Shown: piece by piece, positions 8,791 through 17,685 of the stretch
Layout: each line of letters begins with the position of its first letter
Numbering within the stretch: position 1 is the stretch's first letter
Source of the DNA: Phyllobacterium myrsinacearum
GTDB lineage: Bacteria; Pseudomonadota; Alphaproteobacteria; Rhizobiales; Rhizobiaceae
Reading direction: 5' to 3'
Length of the DNA stretch: 56,728 nucleotides
NCBI RefSeq assembly: GCF_002980555.1
Contig: NZ_PVBT01000011.1
Coordinates: 1-56,728, forward strand
Made by a program: the position numbers and the translations under genes
Notes under the pieces: generated by a model
The model's input: only the letters and a program-made list of their open reading frames with translations
Database searches by the model: none
Told to the model about the DNA's origin: nothing

Positions 8791-9950
8791 TGGGTCACCA
8801 GCGCCTGTTTGACACTGTCAGTCGCCGAAACCAGTTGTCCCGGCTTGACCTTGATCACGCCTTCCGTGACCACACGGTCACCGGCAGCCAGACCGGAAAG
8901 CACGATCCAGCCCTTGTTGACCTGCTGGCCAAGATTAAGCGGCCGGACTTCCGCCTTGCCTTCATTGTTCACGATATAGACGAACTGGCCTTTGGGGCCT
9001 TGCATCAGGGCGGCTTCGGGAATGACGATCGTATCGTTTACCGTCACGCCCGTCACCGTCGCACGGACGAACTGCCCCGGAAGGAGACGGCGATCCGGAT
9101 TGTCGATGATCGCACGCACACCCAGCGTGCCGGTTTCCAGATCAAGACTGCTCGAGGTGAAATCGATGGTTCCAAGATGATTGTAAACCGTTCCGTCGCC
9201 AAAGTAGAGTTTGACCGACAGCTTGTTGGCTTCAAGCCCCTTGGCCTTGCGCTCGTCCAGCAGGCGGCGGATTTCCGCCGCTTCCGTATCGGTAAAGGAG
9301 AAGTTGATGTAGACCGGATCGGTCTGCGTAATCGATGTCAGCAGGCTGGACGCCGCATCGGTGCCGATGAGACTGCCTTCGGAGACCTGCTCCCGGCTGG
9401 TTACGCCGTTGATCGGCGCGGTGACTTTCGTATATTGCAGATTGAGTTCTGCTGTCCTGACCTGCGCCTTTGCCGCCGCAACCGCTGCGGCATTCAAATC
9501 ACGCGTCGATACCGCCGTATCGCGTGCCGCCGTGCTTTGCACTTTCTGGTCTACCAGTGCCTGCGCCCGATCGGCATCGCGTACGGACTGGGCATATTGC
9601 GCCTGGGCCTGCTGCAGCTGGGCTTGAACGCGGGCGAGTTCTGCTTCGTAAGGCGCCGGATCGATCTCAAACAGCAGCTCACCGGCTTTCACTTCCGAAC
9701 CTTCAACGAAATTCCGTTTCAGCAGTATGCCGCCGACGCGGGCACGCACCTGCACGTCACGGTAAGCCGTAATCCGCGCCGCATATTGGTAGGACAGATC
9801 CACTTCCTCCGGCTGAACGGCAACCGCCGTCACCTGTGGCGGGGGAGGGGTCTTGCCGCCTGCCTGCTGAGCATTAGCCGGCAAATTGAGTGCCAGCGCC
9901 GCGCCTGCAAAAAAAACGAGACCGAGAAAACGGGTACCGAGCAAAGTCAT
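8787..9950 (-). CDS. RND efflux periplasmic adaptor (membrane fusion protein, AcrA/BepD-like)
   Basis: 387 residues from the ATG at 9950, chosen because a clean signal peptide begins there (hydrophobic stretch, cleavage after ANA), although no good Shine-Dalgarno is seen; an upstream in-frame start would add 17 residues. The order is beta-barrel/lipoyl start ([30 protein letters not shown]), alpha-hairpin with [12 protein letters not shown] repeats, and the second lipoyl half ([23 protein letters not shown]). No lipobox cysteine is present, so it is probably a free periplasmic protein or anchored by an uncleaved signal. It is the first gene of the pump operon, divergent from the TetR regulator. 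Confidence 0.94.
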   Translation of the reverse strand: MTLLGTRFLGLVFFAGAALALNLPANAQQAGGKTPPPPQVTAVAVQPEEVDLSYQYAARITAYRDVQVRARVGGILLKRNFVEGSEVKAGELLFEIDPAPYEAELARVQAQLQQAQAQYAQSVRDADRAQALVDQKVQSTAARDTAVSTRDLNAAAVAAAKAQVRTAELNLQYTKVTAPINGVTSREQVSEGSLIGTDAASSLLTSITQTDPVYINFSFTDTEAAEIRRLLDERKAKGLEANKLSVKLYFGDGTVYNHLGTIDFTSSSLDLETGTLGVRAIIDNPDRRLLPGQFVRATVTGVTVNDTIVIPEAALMQGPKGQFVYIVNNEGKAEVRPLNLGQQVNKGWIVLSGLAAGDRVVTEGVIKVKPGQLVSATDSVKQALVTQ

Positions 9951-9985
9951 GGGAGGATTCGCTTGTCCGAGGAATATCTGGGTGC

Positions 9986-10001
9986 ATGTACAAACATACA
10001 T
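9986..10001. promoter_or_regulatory. Candidate TetR operator of the efflux operon
   Basis: An inverted repeat ATGTA-N6-TACAT lies between the divergent adaptor and regulator genes, 36 nt upstream of the adaptor start. AcrR-type repressors recognise similar ATGTA/TACAT palindromes. The assignment to the adjacent TetR protein is inference. Confidence 0.55.
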
Positions 10002-10162
10002 CCGTGATTGTAAATAAACGAAAGCGTGATATTGTGTCGGAAAATAGACCGGACGCGATCACGTTTGGGTTATCGAACCAGCGGTACGAACAACCGCTTG
10101 TGCGTGGCTTGATGACGATGTTCCGGCATCCCAGGAGGGATCACCCAAGCGAAGGAGGCGTT

Positions 10163-10831
10163 ATGCGCAGGACCAAAGCTGAGGCAGGAGCAACGCGGGA
10201 AGCCATTCTGGATTCCGCGGAGACTGTCTTTTTGGAATATGGTGTCAACCGGTCAACCCTGAACCAGATTGCCGAACATGCCGGCGTGACGCGCGGCGCC
10301 ATCTACTTCCACTTCAAGGACAAGATCGAACTCTATCAGGACGTCGTCGAGCGTGTGCGATTGCCTCAGGACGATCTTCTCACCAAGGCAATTTATTGCG
10401 AGAACGCCAACCCTCTCGATATTGCCCTGGATGCCGGTATCTATTGTCTCGAGAATTTCGCCGGTGATCCGAGAAAGCAACGGGTTTTCACGATCATCAC
10501 CCAGCGCTGCGAATATGTCGGTGAAATGGCCCAGATCCTGGAGCGGCTGCGCGCGCTCAACGACGAGGTTCATCACATGCTGTTGCGTTTGACGACACGA
10601 GCCAAGAAGCGCGGCATGCTGTCGTCCGCCTGGCATCCCGATATTGCAGCGCGAGCCTTGCAAAGCACGATGTCCGGGCTGCTGTTCGAGTGGATGCGGC
10701 TCGAGAAGAATTTCGACCTGGTCGCCGCCGGAACGATGACGATGACCGCCATCGTCGACTCCTTCCGCAAGAAGGACGTTCCTGTGGATGCGCCTGTTGT
10801 CAGAACCAAGAGGCAGTTGGTGGCGTCCTGA
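10163..10831 (+). CDS. TetR-family repressor of the adjacent RND pump (AcrR/BepR-like)
   Basis: 222 residues from the ATG at 10163, which has a perfect Shine-Dalgarno (GAAGGAGG, 5 nt away) and the family opening MRRTKAEAGATREAILDSAE. An upstream in-frame frame of 91 codons is not part of the protein. The N-terminal helix-turn-helix spans about residues 14-53 (LNQIAEHAGVTRGAIYFHFKDK). The C-terminal ligand domain has the AcrR/MAATS-type pattern, including the ALQSTMSGLLFEWM stretch. Such proteins bind toxic hydrophobic ligands and then release the pump promoter. It is divergent from the adaptor gene with a candidate operator between them. Confidence 0.93.
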   Translation: MRRTKAEAGATREAILDSAETVFLEYGVNRSTLNQIAEHAGVTRGAIYFHFKDKIELYQDVVERVRLPQDDLLTKAIYCENANPLDIALDAGIYCLENFAGDPRKQRVFTIITQRCEYVGEMAQILERLRALNDEVHHMLLRLTTRAKKRGMLSSAWHPDIAARALQSTMSGLLFEWMRLEKNFDLVAAGTMTMTAIVDSFRKKDVPVDAPVVRTKRQLVAS

Positions 10832-10980
10832 TCATCCCATCGTCTCATGCTGCTTCCCCAGATAAATCGGTGCCAAGCCTAGTATCGGCGCCCCATACGG
10901 AGTAAACAACGGCTCCCTTCCTGCGCTGTCGGTCTGCTTGGCAATCCGTATCGCTCATCAGGGCGAACACGAGAGGATTA

Positions 10981-11166
10981 ATGATGGCCATCAAGTTTAC
11001 CGCCAAAGACCCGGCAATCACCGAAAGCCCTGCGCCGGTAAAAGCGGCCAAGCCTGCGAAGATTGAATCGCCCGCCGCTGCCCCGGAAGGCGATACTGGA
11101 TCAGCCGACAGCGATCTGTTCAATGCGGCGCCCAAGACACCGGCACGCAAACGCAAGGGCAAATAA
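10981..11166 (+). CDS. Small Ala/Pro/Lys-rich protein of unknown function
   Basis: 61 residues (or 60 from the second ATG), opening MMAIKFTAKDPAITE, then low-complexity Ala/Pro/Lys sequence and a basic end (PARKRKGK). A purine-rich GAGAGGA precedes the start by 6 nt. No domain is recognised; the composition suggests an unstructured, possibly nucleic-acid-binding, protein. The stop is 5 nt from the next gene, so the two are probably co-transcribed. That tight spacing is the main reason to accept it as a gene. Confidence 0.6.
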   Translation: MMAIKFTAKDPAITESPAPVKAAKPAKIESPAAAPEGDTGSADSDLFNAAPKTPARKRKGK

Positions 11167-11171
11167 GACGT

Positions 11172-11465
11172 ATGGAGGCAGGCGAGATTTTTGATTGCCA
11201 GTCCTGCGGCGCCTGTTGCTGCTACTCATCCCAGTGGCCGCGCTTTTCCACGGAAGACGACGCGCAGCTTGCGCTCATTCCCGCCAAATTTGTCGCCAGC
11301 GATGAAAGCGGCATGCGATGCATCGGCGTTCGCTGTTCGGCATTGACCGGCGAAATCGGCAAGACCACGGCTTGCGGCATTTACGCGGTGCGGCCTGAAG
11401 TATGCCGCTCCTGCATGCCGGGCGATCCGGAATGCCTCATGGCGCGCCGGGCCCACAATCTCTGA
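11172..11465 (+). CDS. YkgJ-family cysteine cluster protein
   Basis: 97 residues with many cysteines: FDCQSCGACCC near the start, CIGVRCSAL in the middle, then ACGIYAVRPEVCRSCMPGDPEC. The CxxCxxCC and later CGIY-RP-CR pattern is the signature of the zinc/iron-chelating YkgJ (UPF0153) family, whose members are thought to bind metal or iron-sulfur clusters; the role of this one is unknown. It is about the length of the compact members and appears complete. It is probably co-transcribed with the 61-residue protein. Confidence 0.8.
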   Translation: MEAGEIFDCQSCGACCCYSSQWPRFSTEDDAQLALIPAKFVASDESGMRCIGVRCSALTGEIGKTTACGIYAVRPEVCRSCMPGDPECLMARRAHNL

Positions 11466-11610
11466 GATTGAGCGCCCATAATTCCCATCAATAAGATGTG
11501 ATTCCGATGTGTGCACATCGGCCAAAAACTTGCCCTGATTGCGGCGGTAACTCCGGCGGCCTTTCGAGTTGATTTGTCTGCATTCAATCAAACCTATCCG
11601 GAGTATCATC

Positions 11611-11907
11611 ATGCATAGAAGCAATATCGAGCGTGAACCGGAATATGTAAGGGAACGCACCGGAGGACCGCAAAATCTGGGACGGGTCTATCTGCTGAGC
11701 CTGGCCCTGTGTGCCGCGCTGATTGCCACGACCGCCGTGGGATATGAATCCGAATGGCCGGACATCATGACCGTAACCGCTTCCACGACGAATACGGGAC
11801 TTTACAAGCGGGCGGACAGCAAGACATCCCTGACCTTCTGCCATACCGTCGAGCACTCATCGCAGGCGAACCTCAAACCGGCATCTTGGCGTCGATTTGA
11901 TATCTGA
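11611..11907 (+). CDS. Small hypothetical membrane protein
   Basis: 98 residues if it starts at 11611 (GGAG about 9 nt upstream). A hydrophilic N-terminus (MHRSNIEREPEYVRERTG) is followed by one hydrophobic segment near residues 29-47 (LLSLALCAALIATTAVG) and a polar tail with no recognised motif. It is not similar to anything I know. It converges on the Hsp70 gene, leaving 30 nt between the stops. Confidence is limited because the C-terminal part looks unremarkable. Confidence 0.4.
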   Translation: MHRSNIEREPEYVRERTGGPQNLGRVYLLSLALCAALIATTAVGYESEWPDIMTVTASTTNTGLYKRADSKTSLTFCHTVEHSSQANLKPASWRRFDI

Positions 11908-11937
11908 TGCCCGGCCGAAACTGGCGGCGGATGGCCG

Positions 11938-13227
11938 TCAGGCGGTCCATTGCGGGATGTCGTCGCGTTCGCCAATAAGCGCAAGCCCATGTGCGATGGA
12001 GAGCAGTTCGCCGCCCGTCTCGATCCGGTCCTGCGCAAAGCGTTCAGTGAATATGCGCCGCACGGCCGGGACAAATGATGTCCCGCCGGTCAGGAACACT
12101 TTGTCAATTTCACCGGCCACCGTGCGGGTGCTTGCAAGAATATCGTCAAGCGCGCCTTCGATGCGTGCGAGGTCACCGGCAATCCATTCCTCGAACTCAC
12201 TGCGTTTGATGAGCTTGCGGCTGCCGCGGCCGAGCGGTTCGAAATGGAACTCAGCCTCGTCGGCAGTCGACAGAGCCATCTTGGTGGCCGACACGGCCTG
12301 ATACAGCGGGTAACCCTCATCGTGGTCGACAAGATCGACGAATGTTTCGAGTTTTTCCGGCTCCAGGCTGGACCGCACCAGCTTCTTCAATTCGGAAAAC
12401 TCCCGGGATGTCTTAAAGATCGAAAGCTGGTTCCATCGGCCAAAATTGGCATAATAGGAGGAGGGGACTTCGAGCGTCTTGTCAAAGCTCTTGAAAAAAC
12501 TTCCCTTGCCGATCTGCGGCGCAACAATGCTGTCGATCATCCGGTAGTCGAAATGATCGCCGGCAATGCCGACACCGGAATGGCCGATGGGTGTTGCGCT
12601 GAGCTTTCCGCCCTTCGTCTCGAAACGAATGAGCGAATAGTCCGTCGTGCCTCCGCCAAAATCCGCCACAAGAACGGTCGCATCGGCCTTGAGGTTCTGG
12701 GCAAAATAGAAAGCCGCCGCCACCGGCTCGTAGACATAGTGGATTTCAGGAAAACCGAACCGGGTGAGCGCCTCGTTGTAACGCGCCGTGGCCAGGGCAG
12801 GGTCCGGATTGGCTCCGGCGAAATGCACCGGCCGGCCGGTCACGATGCGTTTGACGTCGGTGGGCCAGTCGTTACCGGCATAGGTCCTCAGCCGGCGCAC
12901 AAAGATTTCCATCAGGTCTTCAAAGGAATGACGTTTTGCAAAAACCAGGGTGCCCTGAAACAGGGCGCTCGCGGCGAATGTCTTGATCGATTGCAGAAAA
13001 CGGCATTCGCCGGGATTGTCGATGAACTGGCGGATGGCCGCATGCCCGGCCTCGACCTTCAACGCCGCCGCACCGGCGAGGGGATCCTTCATGAAGGATA
13101 GCGCCGTGCGCATGCTATCGGCCGTGCCGGTCGCATTGGTGAAGGATAGCGAGCGTGTCTTTGTCCCATCCGCCAATGCCAAAACGGTATTGGTTGTGCC
13201 AAAGTCAAAACCCAGCGCCTGAGCCAT
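11938..13227 (-). CDS. Hsp70-family protein (YegD-like)
   Basis: 429 residues, shorter than DnaK and close to YegD-type proteins that consist mainly of the actin-like ATPase domain. The phosphate-1 loop GFDFGTTNT is at the N-terminus, the second phosphate loop VADFGGGTTDYS near residue 195, and the adenosine motif VFLTGGTSFVPAVR near 380. The long peptide-binding domain of DnaK is absent, so substrate handling must differ. The start has GGAGCG upstream. The ftsK-like gene lies upstream on the same strand with a 134-nt gap. Confidence 0.88.
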   Translation of the reverse strand: MAQALGFDFGTTNTVLALADGTKTRSLSFTNATGTADSMRTALSFMKDPLAGAAALKVEAGHAAIRQFIDNPGECRFLQSIKTFAASALFQGTLVFAKRHSFEDLMEIFVRRLRTYAGNDWPTDVKRIVTGRPVHFAGANPDPALATARYNEALTRFGFPEIHYVYEPVAAAFYFAQNLKADATVLVADFGGGTTDYSLIRFETKGGKLSATPIGHSGVGIAGDHFDYRMIDSIVAPQIGKGSFFKSFDKTLEVPSSYYANFGRWNQLSIFKTSREFSELKKLVRSSLEPEKLETFVDLVDHDEGYPLYQAVSATKMALSTADEAEFHFEPLGRGSRKLIKRSEFEEWIAGDLARIEGALDDILASTRTVAGEIDKVFLTGGTSFVPAVRRIFTERFAQDRIETGGELLSIAHGLALIGERDDIPQWTA

Positions 13228-13361
13228 TGCCGCGCTCCTTTATGCCATGAATGTCAGAAATCGGGACAAAGCCCGTCGAATGGGCCCAGCGCGCCCAAAT
13301 CAAGGACGCGCGTCATGACATAGCAAACGTGCAGACGCAAGGTGCGTTTTATCCGGACAGG

Positions 13362-16121
13362 CTATTCCGCGCTGTCTGCAGCGCTAAACGGGGCATTGTC
13401 CCGGCTATGCGAGAGAATTTCGCGTTTGCCGACATGATTGGACGGTCCGACAAGCCCTTCCTTTTCCATGCGCTCCACCAGAGATGCAGCCCGGTTGTAG
13501 CCGATCTGCAGGCGCCGCTGGATATAGGACGTGGAACACTTCTTGTCGCGCATGACCACCTTGACCGCCTGGTCGTAGAGTTCATTGCCGTCTTCCGCCG
13601 CAACCGATCCCTTGTCAAAGACCGCACCGCCGGTTTCTGCTTCCGGTTCTTCTTCTTCGCTCTCGTCGGCAGTCACTGTATCAAGATAATCGGGACGACC
13701 CTGCGCCTTCAGATGCGCGACGACGCGCTCGACTTCCTCGTCGGAGACGAACGGGCCATGCACGCGGGAAATCCGCCCGCCGCCCGCCATGTGCAGCATA
13801 TCGCCCTGGCCGAGCAGCTGCTCTGCCCCCTGTTCGCCGAGAATCGTGCGGCTGTCGATCTTCGACGTTACCTGGAACGAAATACGGGTCGGGAAGTTCG
13901 CCTTGATGGTGCCGGTGATAACATCGACCGATGGACGTTGCGTGGCCATGATCAGGTGAATACCCGCAGCACGGGCCATCTGGGCGAGGCGCTGAATGGC
14001 GCCTTCAATGTCCTTGCCCGCCACCATCATCAGGTCGGCCATTTCGTCGACGATGACGACGATATAGGGCATCGGCGTCAGATCCATGACTTCCTGCTCG
14101 TGAATGGGCTCGCCCGTTCCCTTGTCGAAACCGGTCTGGACGGTGCACATCACCGTCTCGCCCTTTTCCTTGGCAAGCGCAGCGCGGGCGTTGAAGCCAT
14201 CAATATTGCGCACGCCCAGCTTTGACATCTTCCGGTAGCGGTCTTCCATTTCCCGCACGGCCCACTTCAGTGCCATGACCGCCTTTTTCGGGTCGGTCAC
14301 AACAGGGGTAAGCAGGTGTGGAATACCGTCATAGATCGACAGTTCAAGCATTTTGGGGTCAACCATGATCAGCCGGCACTCTTCCGGCGTCAACCGGTAG
14401 AGGAGCGACAGGATCATGGTGTTGATCGCAACCGACTTGCCCGAACCCGTTGTACCGGCAACCAGCAGATGCGGCATCTTGGCGAGTTCCGCGATAACCG
14501 GTTCACCGCCAATGGTCTTGCCAAGGCAGAGCGCCAGCTTGAGCTTGGTGCTCTCAAAATCCGCCGAAGCGATCATTTCGCGGAAGTATACGGTCTCGCG
14601 CGTCGCATTCGGCAGTTCAATGCCGATGACATTGCGTCCGGGCACCACCGCCACACGGGCGGACAAGGCCGACATGGAACGGGCGATATCATCGGCAAGG
14701 CCGATAACCCGAGAGGACTTGATGCCGGGTGCCGGCTCGAATTCATACAGCGTCACCACCGGTCCGGGGCGCACATGAATGATCTCGCCGCGGATGCCGA
14801 AGTCCTCAAGCACGCTTTCGAGAAGCCCGGCATTCTGTTCCAGCGCTTCCTGCGTAATGATCACTTCCGCACGTTCCGCCGGTTCCTGCAGCAGTGACAG
14901 AGGAGGGCGCTCATACATCTCGCCATAGGATTGCACGGCAAGCGGTGCAAGGCGGGCCGGCGTGATGGCGGGCTTCTCCTGGCGCACCGTTACCTGCAGC
15001 CGTGACGGTTTTTCTTCAGCGGCCGGTTCTTCCGGCGGTAATGGTGTCACCACAGCAGGAGCAAGGGTCACTTCCTCTTGCACATCAACCACCGGATTCA
15101 TAATCGCAGCGCTTTCCACGACAGGATCGGCCTGGCGCTGCGGCGTAACGGCTGTAACGGCCGCCGGTGCAGCCGGGATTACCGGTGCGGCAGGCAAGGG
15201 AGCCGGCGCTGCGGGCACTGTGGTCTCAGTGGCAGCGGCATGCGGCTGCCGCAGTTCGACAACACGGAACAGCGCGGTAATGGCATCGGGTGCGATCTTG
15301 CGCATCGTCTTGGCCACGGGGGCGGCAGGGGCAGCTGCAAAACCGCCGGAAAACTCCATCGACTCCCAGAACGCATAATCGGAGAGATAATCGAGCGACC
15401 CGGATTTTTGCGGAACAGGCTGCGCACCGGTTGTTTGCAGGCTTGGCCGGGCTTCGCGCGTAACGGGAACGGCCGCTGCATGCGTGACGACGGCCGGCGC
15501 ATAGTTTGTGACGAATGCCGGAGCGCGCGATAAGCCGGACTGCACCGGGGCAGGGGCCGTGCGAAGAGCAGTCGCGCTTGCAACCGGCTTGGCGGCGGCC
15601 GGAGCGACGGCAGGACCCTTCGGGGCTGGTGCCGGGATGGCCGCCTTTGGCGCGGCAACCGGCCTTTCCGTCCTGGGAGCAGGTGCCGGGGTCGCGCTTT
15701 CGGCCCCGTTGCGGTGCTTTTGCAGAACGGTATCGGGGGTGCGGGTGAAACGCACATTGGCCGAAAGGGAGAACATCCGCTTTGAAATGGGAGCCGTGGG
15801 ATCCGTATCCGGCTCAAGCGTGACCGGCGCACGTACAGGCGCGCGCATCCCGCCGCTGGGCGTGGTTGATGCAGGCGCTTCGATGGAACGCCGCGTGGAG
15901 ACCGGCTCATAGGGCGAAGCAGCAGGCGTGCGCATGTTTCCCGAACCGTTTGGCACACTATTTCGAGCCGCCTGGGCCGGAGCTGGCGGTTGCACAGCTT
16001 CCGGCACGGCGGGCTTTTGCGCCAAAGGTGGCTGCGCAGACGCTGGCGATTCGTGCGCATCGCCATATTCGTCTACGTAATCATCTGACTTCATTGAGAA
16101 ATTTGTTCTTGGAATACGCAT
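13362..16121 (-). CDS. ftsK: FtsK/SpoIIIE-type DNA translocase lacking the N-terminal membrane domain
   Basis: 919 residues from the ATG at 16121, chosen for the AGG seven nt upstream and because the farther upstream frame reads as non-coding. The first roughly 400 residues are a Pro/Ala-rich linker with no transmembrane helices. The motor then follows: [14 protein letters not shown], the beta subdomain, Walker A GTTGSGKS near 556, Walker [14 protein letters not shown], and [21 protein letters not shown]. The C-terminal gamma domain (DELYDQ-like [21 protein letters not shown]) reads KOPS sequences in this family. Full-length FtsK has four N-terminal membrane helices, so this looks like a soluble second translocase. 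Function in resolving or pumping this replicon is inference. Confidence 0.9.
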   Translation of the reverse strand: MRIPRTNFSMKSDDYVDEYGDAHESPASAQPPLAQKPAVPEAVQPPAPAQAARNSVPNGSGNMRTPAASPYEPVSTRRSIEAPASTTPSGGMRAPVRAPVTLEPDTDPTAPISKRMFSLSANVRFTRTPDTVLQKHRNGAESATPAPAPRTERPVAAPKAAIPAPAPKGPAVAPAAAKPVASATALRTAPAPVQSGLSRAPAFVTNYAPAVVTHAAAVPVTREARPSLQTTGAQPVPQKSGSLDYLSDYAFWESMEFSGGFAAAPAAPVAKTMRKIAPDAITALFRVVELRQPHAAATETTVPAAPAPLPAAPVIPAAPAAVTAVTPQRQADPVVESAAIMNPVVDVQEEVTLAPAVVTPLPPEEPAAEEKPSRLQVTVRQEKPAITPARLAPLAVQSYGEMYERPPLSLLQEPAERAEVIITQEALEQNAGLLESVLEDFGIRGEIIHVRPGPVVTLYEFEPAPGIKSSRVIGLADDIARSMSALSARVAVVPGRNVIGIELPNATRETVYFREMIASADFESTKLKLALCLGKTIGGEPVIAELAKMPHLLVAGTTGSGKSVAINTMILSLLYRLTPEECRLIMVDPKMLELSIYDGIPHLLTPVVTDPKKAVMALKWAVREMEDRYRKMSKLGVRNIDGFNARAALAKEKGETVMCTVQTGFDKGTGEPIHEQEVMDLTPMPYIVVIVDEMADLMMVAGKDIEGAIQRLAQMARAAGIHLIMATQRPSVDVITGTIKANFPTRISFQVTSKIDSRTILGEQGAEQLLGQGDMLHMAGGGRISRVHGPFVSDEEVERVVAHLKAQGRPDYLDTVTADESEEEEPEAETGGAVFDKGSVAAEDGNELYDQAVKVVMRDKKCSTSYIQRRLQIGYNRAASLVERMEKEGLVGPSNHVGKREILSHSRDNAPFSAADSAE

Positions 16122-16303
16122 GATACCTGCAAGCGAAGCGATTGGATGTTGCTCGTAAACTTGCCTAATCGAATAGAAAATGAAGGTTAATAAGTTGCTA
16201 CTGATGGCTGCAAACGCTCTGCCTGTTGCCGTCTCCTGACAGGGGCGGAGGCGGCCTCGATCGACGCAGGGCACCGGCGCAGGCACGCCGTGGATGACAA
16301 AAA

Positions 16304-16335
16304 CAAAGCGGCCTGTTTGAGATCAGGCCGCTTTG
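16304..16335. terminator. Terminator downstream of the aminotransferase gene
   Basis: A 12-bp perfect stem (16304-16315 with 16324-16335; CAAAGCGGCCTG) with an 8-nt loop. It lies 24 nt past the minus-strand aminotransferase stop and separates that gene from ftsK downstream. Confidence 0.85.
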
Positions 16336-16359
16336 TTTGTCATGTATCTGTATGAGCCG

Positions 16360-17577
16360 TCAGGCAGCTTCTTCGGCAATCAGCTTGCCGAGACGGGAAA
16401 TCCCGGTTTCGATTGCTTCCTTGTTGGGCAAGGAGAAATTGAGCCGGATGGTATTCTTGCCGGTCCCGTCCGCATAAAAGGCAAAGCCGGGAACAAATGC
16501 CACGCGCACTTTTTGCAGCGCTTGTGCCAGAAGGGCCGCGCCGTCCATGCCTTCCGGCAAGGTGACCCAGACAAACATGCCGCCTTCCGGTTTTGTCCAT
16601 GTCACGCCTGGCGGCATGAAACGGGCAAGGGCATCGAGCATATAGTCGCGGCGCTGGCGGTAGCTGTTGCGCACCTTTTCGACCTGCTTGTCGAAGTCCC
16701 GGGACGCAACGTGATGGATCGTCATCTGATTGATGGTCGGGCTGTGCAGATCGGCCGCCTGCTTGATCAGGACCAGCTTGGCAATCACAGGCTGCGCCGC
16801 GCAAATCCAGCCGACGCGCAGACCGGGCGTAAGGGTCTTGGAGAAACTGCCGGAATAGACGACACGCGTGCGGTCGATATGCCCTTCCCGTTCGCAGTCG
16901 AGGGCAAGCATCGACGGCACAGGCTCGCCATCGAACCGCAATGCCTGATAGGCCGCATCTTCGATCAGCGGTATGTCAAGTTCATGCGCCAGCTCGATCA
17001 GGCGGATGCGGCCATCCCGGCTGACTGTTTCGCCTGTCGGGTTGCAGAAATCCGCGGTCAAATAGGCAAGCTTCACATCACCGCCTGCCGCCTTTGCACC
17101 GTCGCGATAGGCGGCCGGCGTCATGTTCCCCTGTTCAGGATTGAGACGGTCATAGCGTGGCTCATAGGCATTGAAAGCCTGGAGGGCACCGAGATAGGTG
17201 GGCCAGGTCGTCAGCACCGTATCGCCGGGTGATATGAACAGTTTGCCGAGGTAGTCCAGCGCCTGTTGCGAGCCCGTGGTGATGATGATGTTGTCGATTG
17301 TGCAGGACACACCGAGCGAAGCCATATGCTGCACCAGCCATTCGCGCAGCGGGCGATATCCCTCGCTCACCGAATATTGCAGCGCAACGTCAGCATTCTT
17401 GCTGAGAACAGCCTCATAGGCTTCCCGTATCGCTTCCTTGGGGAAAAGGGCAGGGTCGGGAATACCGCCGGCAAAGGAAATGATGTCTGGCTGATCAAGC
17501 AGTTTCAGCAGTTCGCGTATCTCGGACGCGCGCATGTTTTTGGTGCGTGTCGCGTACAGAGCATCCCAATCGCCCAT
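16360..17577 (-). CDS. PLP-dependent aminotransferase (class I/II, 2-aminoadipate/aromatic type)
   Basis: 405 residues from the ATG at 17577, supported by GGAGGAAGAA immediately upstream. It is a fold-type I transaminase: substrate-binding FAGGIPDPALFP near 35, TTGSQQALD, the AYLTADFCNPTGET box, and the Schiff-base lysine in YSGSFSKTLTPGLRVG near residue 245. The pattern is that of the LysN/Aro8-like group, acting on aminoadipate, aromatic or branched amino acids with 2-oxoglutarate; exact specificity is not readable. It is a single-gene unit between a terminator and a perfect palindrome 46 nt upstream that is probably its operator. Confidence 0.9.
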   Translation of the reverse strand: MGDWDALYATRTKNMRASEIRELLKLLDQPDIISFAGGIPDPALFPKEAIREAYEAVLSKNADVALQYSVSEGYRPLREWLVQHMASLGVSCTIDNIIITTGSQQALDYLGKLFISPGDTVLTTWPTYLGALQAFNAYEPRYDRLNPEQGNMTPAAYRDGAKAAGGDVKLAYLTADFCNPTGETVSRDGRIRLIELAHELDIPLIEDAAYQALRFDGEPVPSMLALDCEREGHIDRTRVVYSGSFSKTLTPGLRVGWICAAQPVIAKLVLIKQAADLHSPTINQMTIHHVASRDFDKQVEKVRNSYRQRRDYMLDALARFMPPGVTWTKPEGGMFVWVTLPEGMDGAALLAQALQKVRVAFVPGFAFYADGTGKNTIRLNFSLPNKEAIETGISRLGKLIAEEAA

Positions 17578-17622
17578 TTCTTCCTCCCGGCTGTTTCTCG
17601 GCGCATAGCACCGTAAAATGGC

Positions 17623-17649
17623 CGATATGTCAACAATACTGACATATCG
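17623..17649. promoter_or_regulatory. Perfect inverted repeat upstream of the aminotransferase gene
   Basis: CGATATGTCA-N7-TGACATATCG, two perfect 10-nt arms, centred about 60 nt upstream of the aminotransferase start and 37 nt from the MFS stop. The size and symmetry suit a dimeric repressor. No regulator gene is adjacent, so the protein that binds is unknown. Confidence 0.6.
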
Positions 17650-17685
17650 ATTGCCGTTGTTTTGCACGGCTGCCGCCACATAACC

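Noticed and set aside
7282-8979. 565-codon plus-strand open frame
   Set aside because: It lies antisense to the RND permease, is rich in His/Arg/Gly with no domain, and has no ribosome-binding site.
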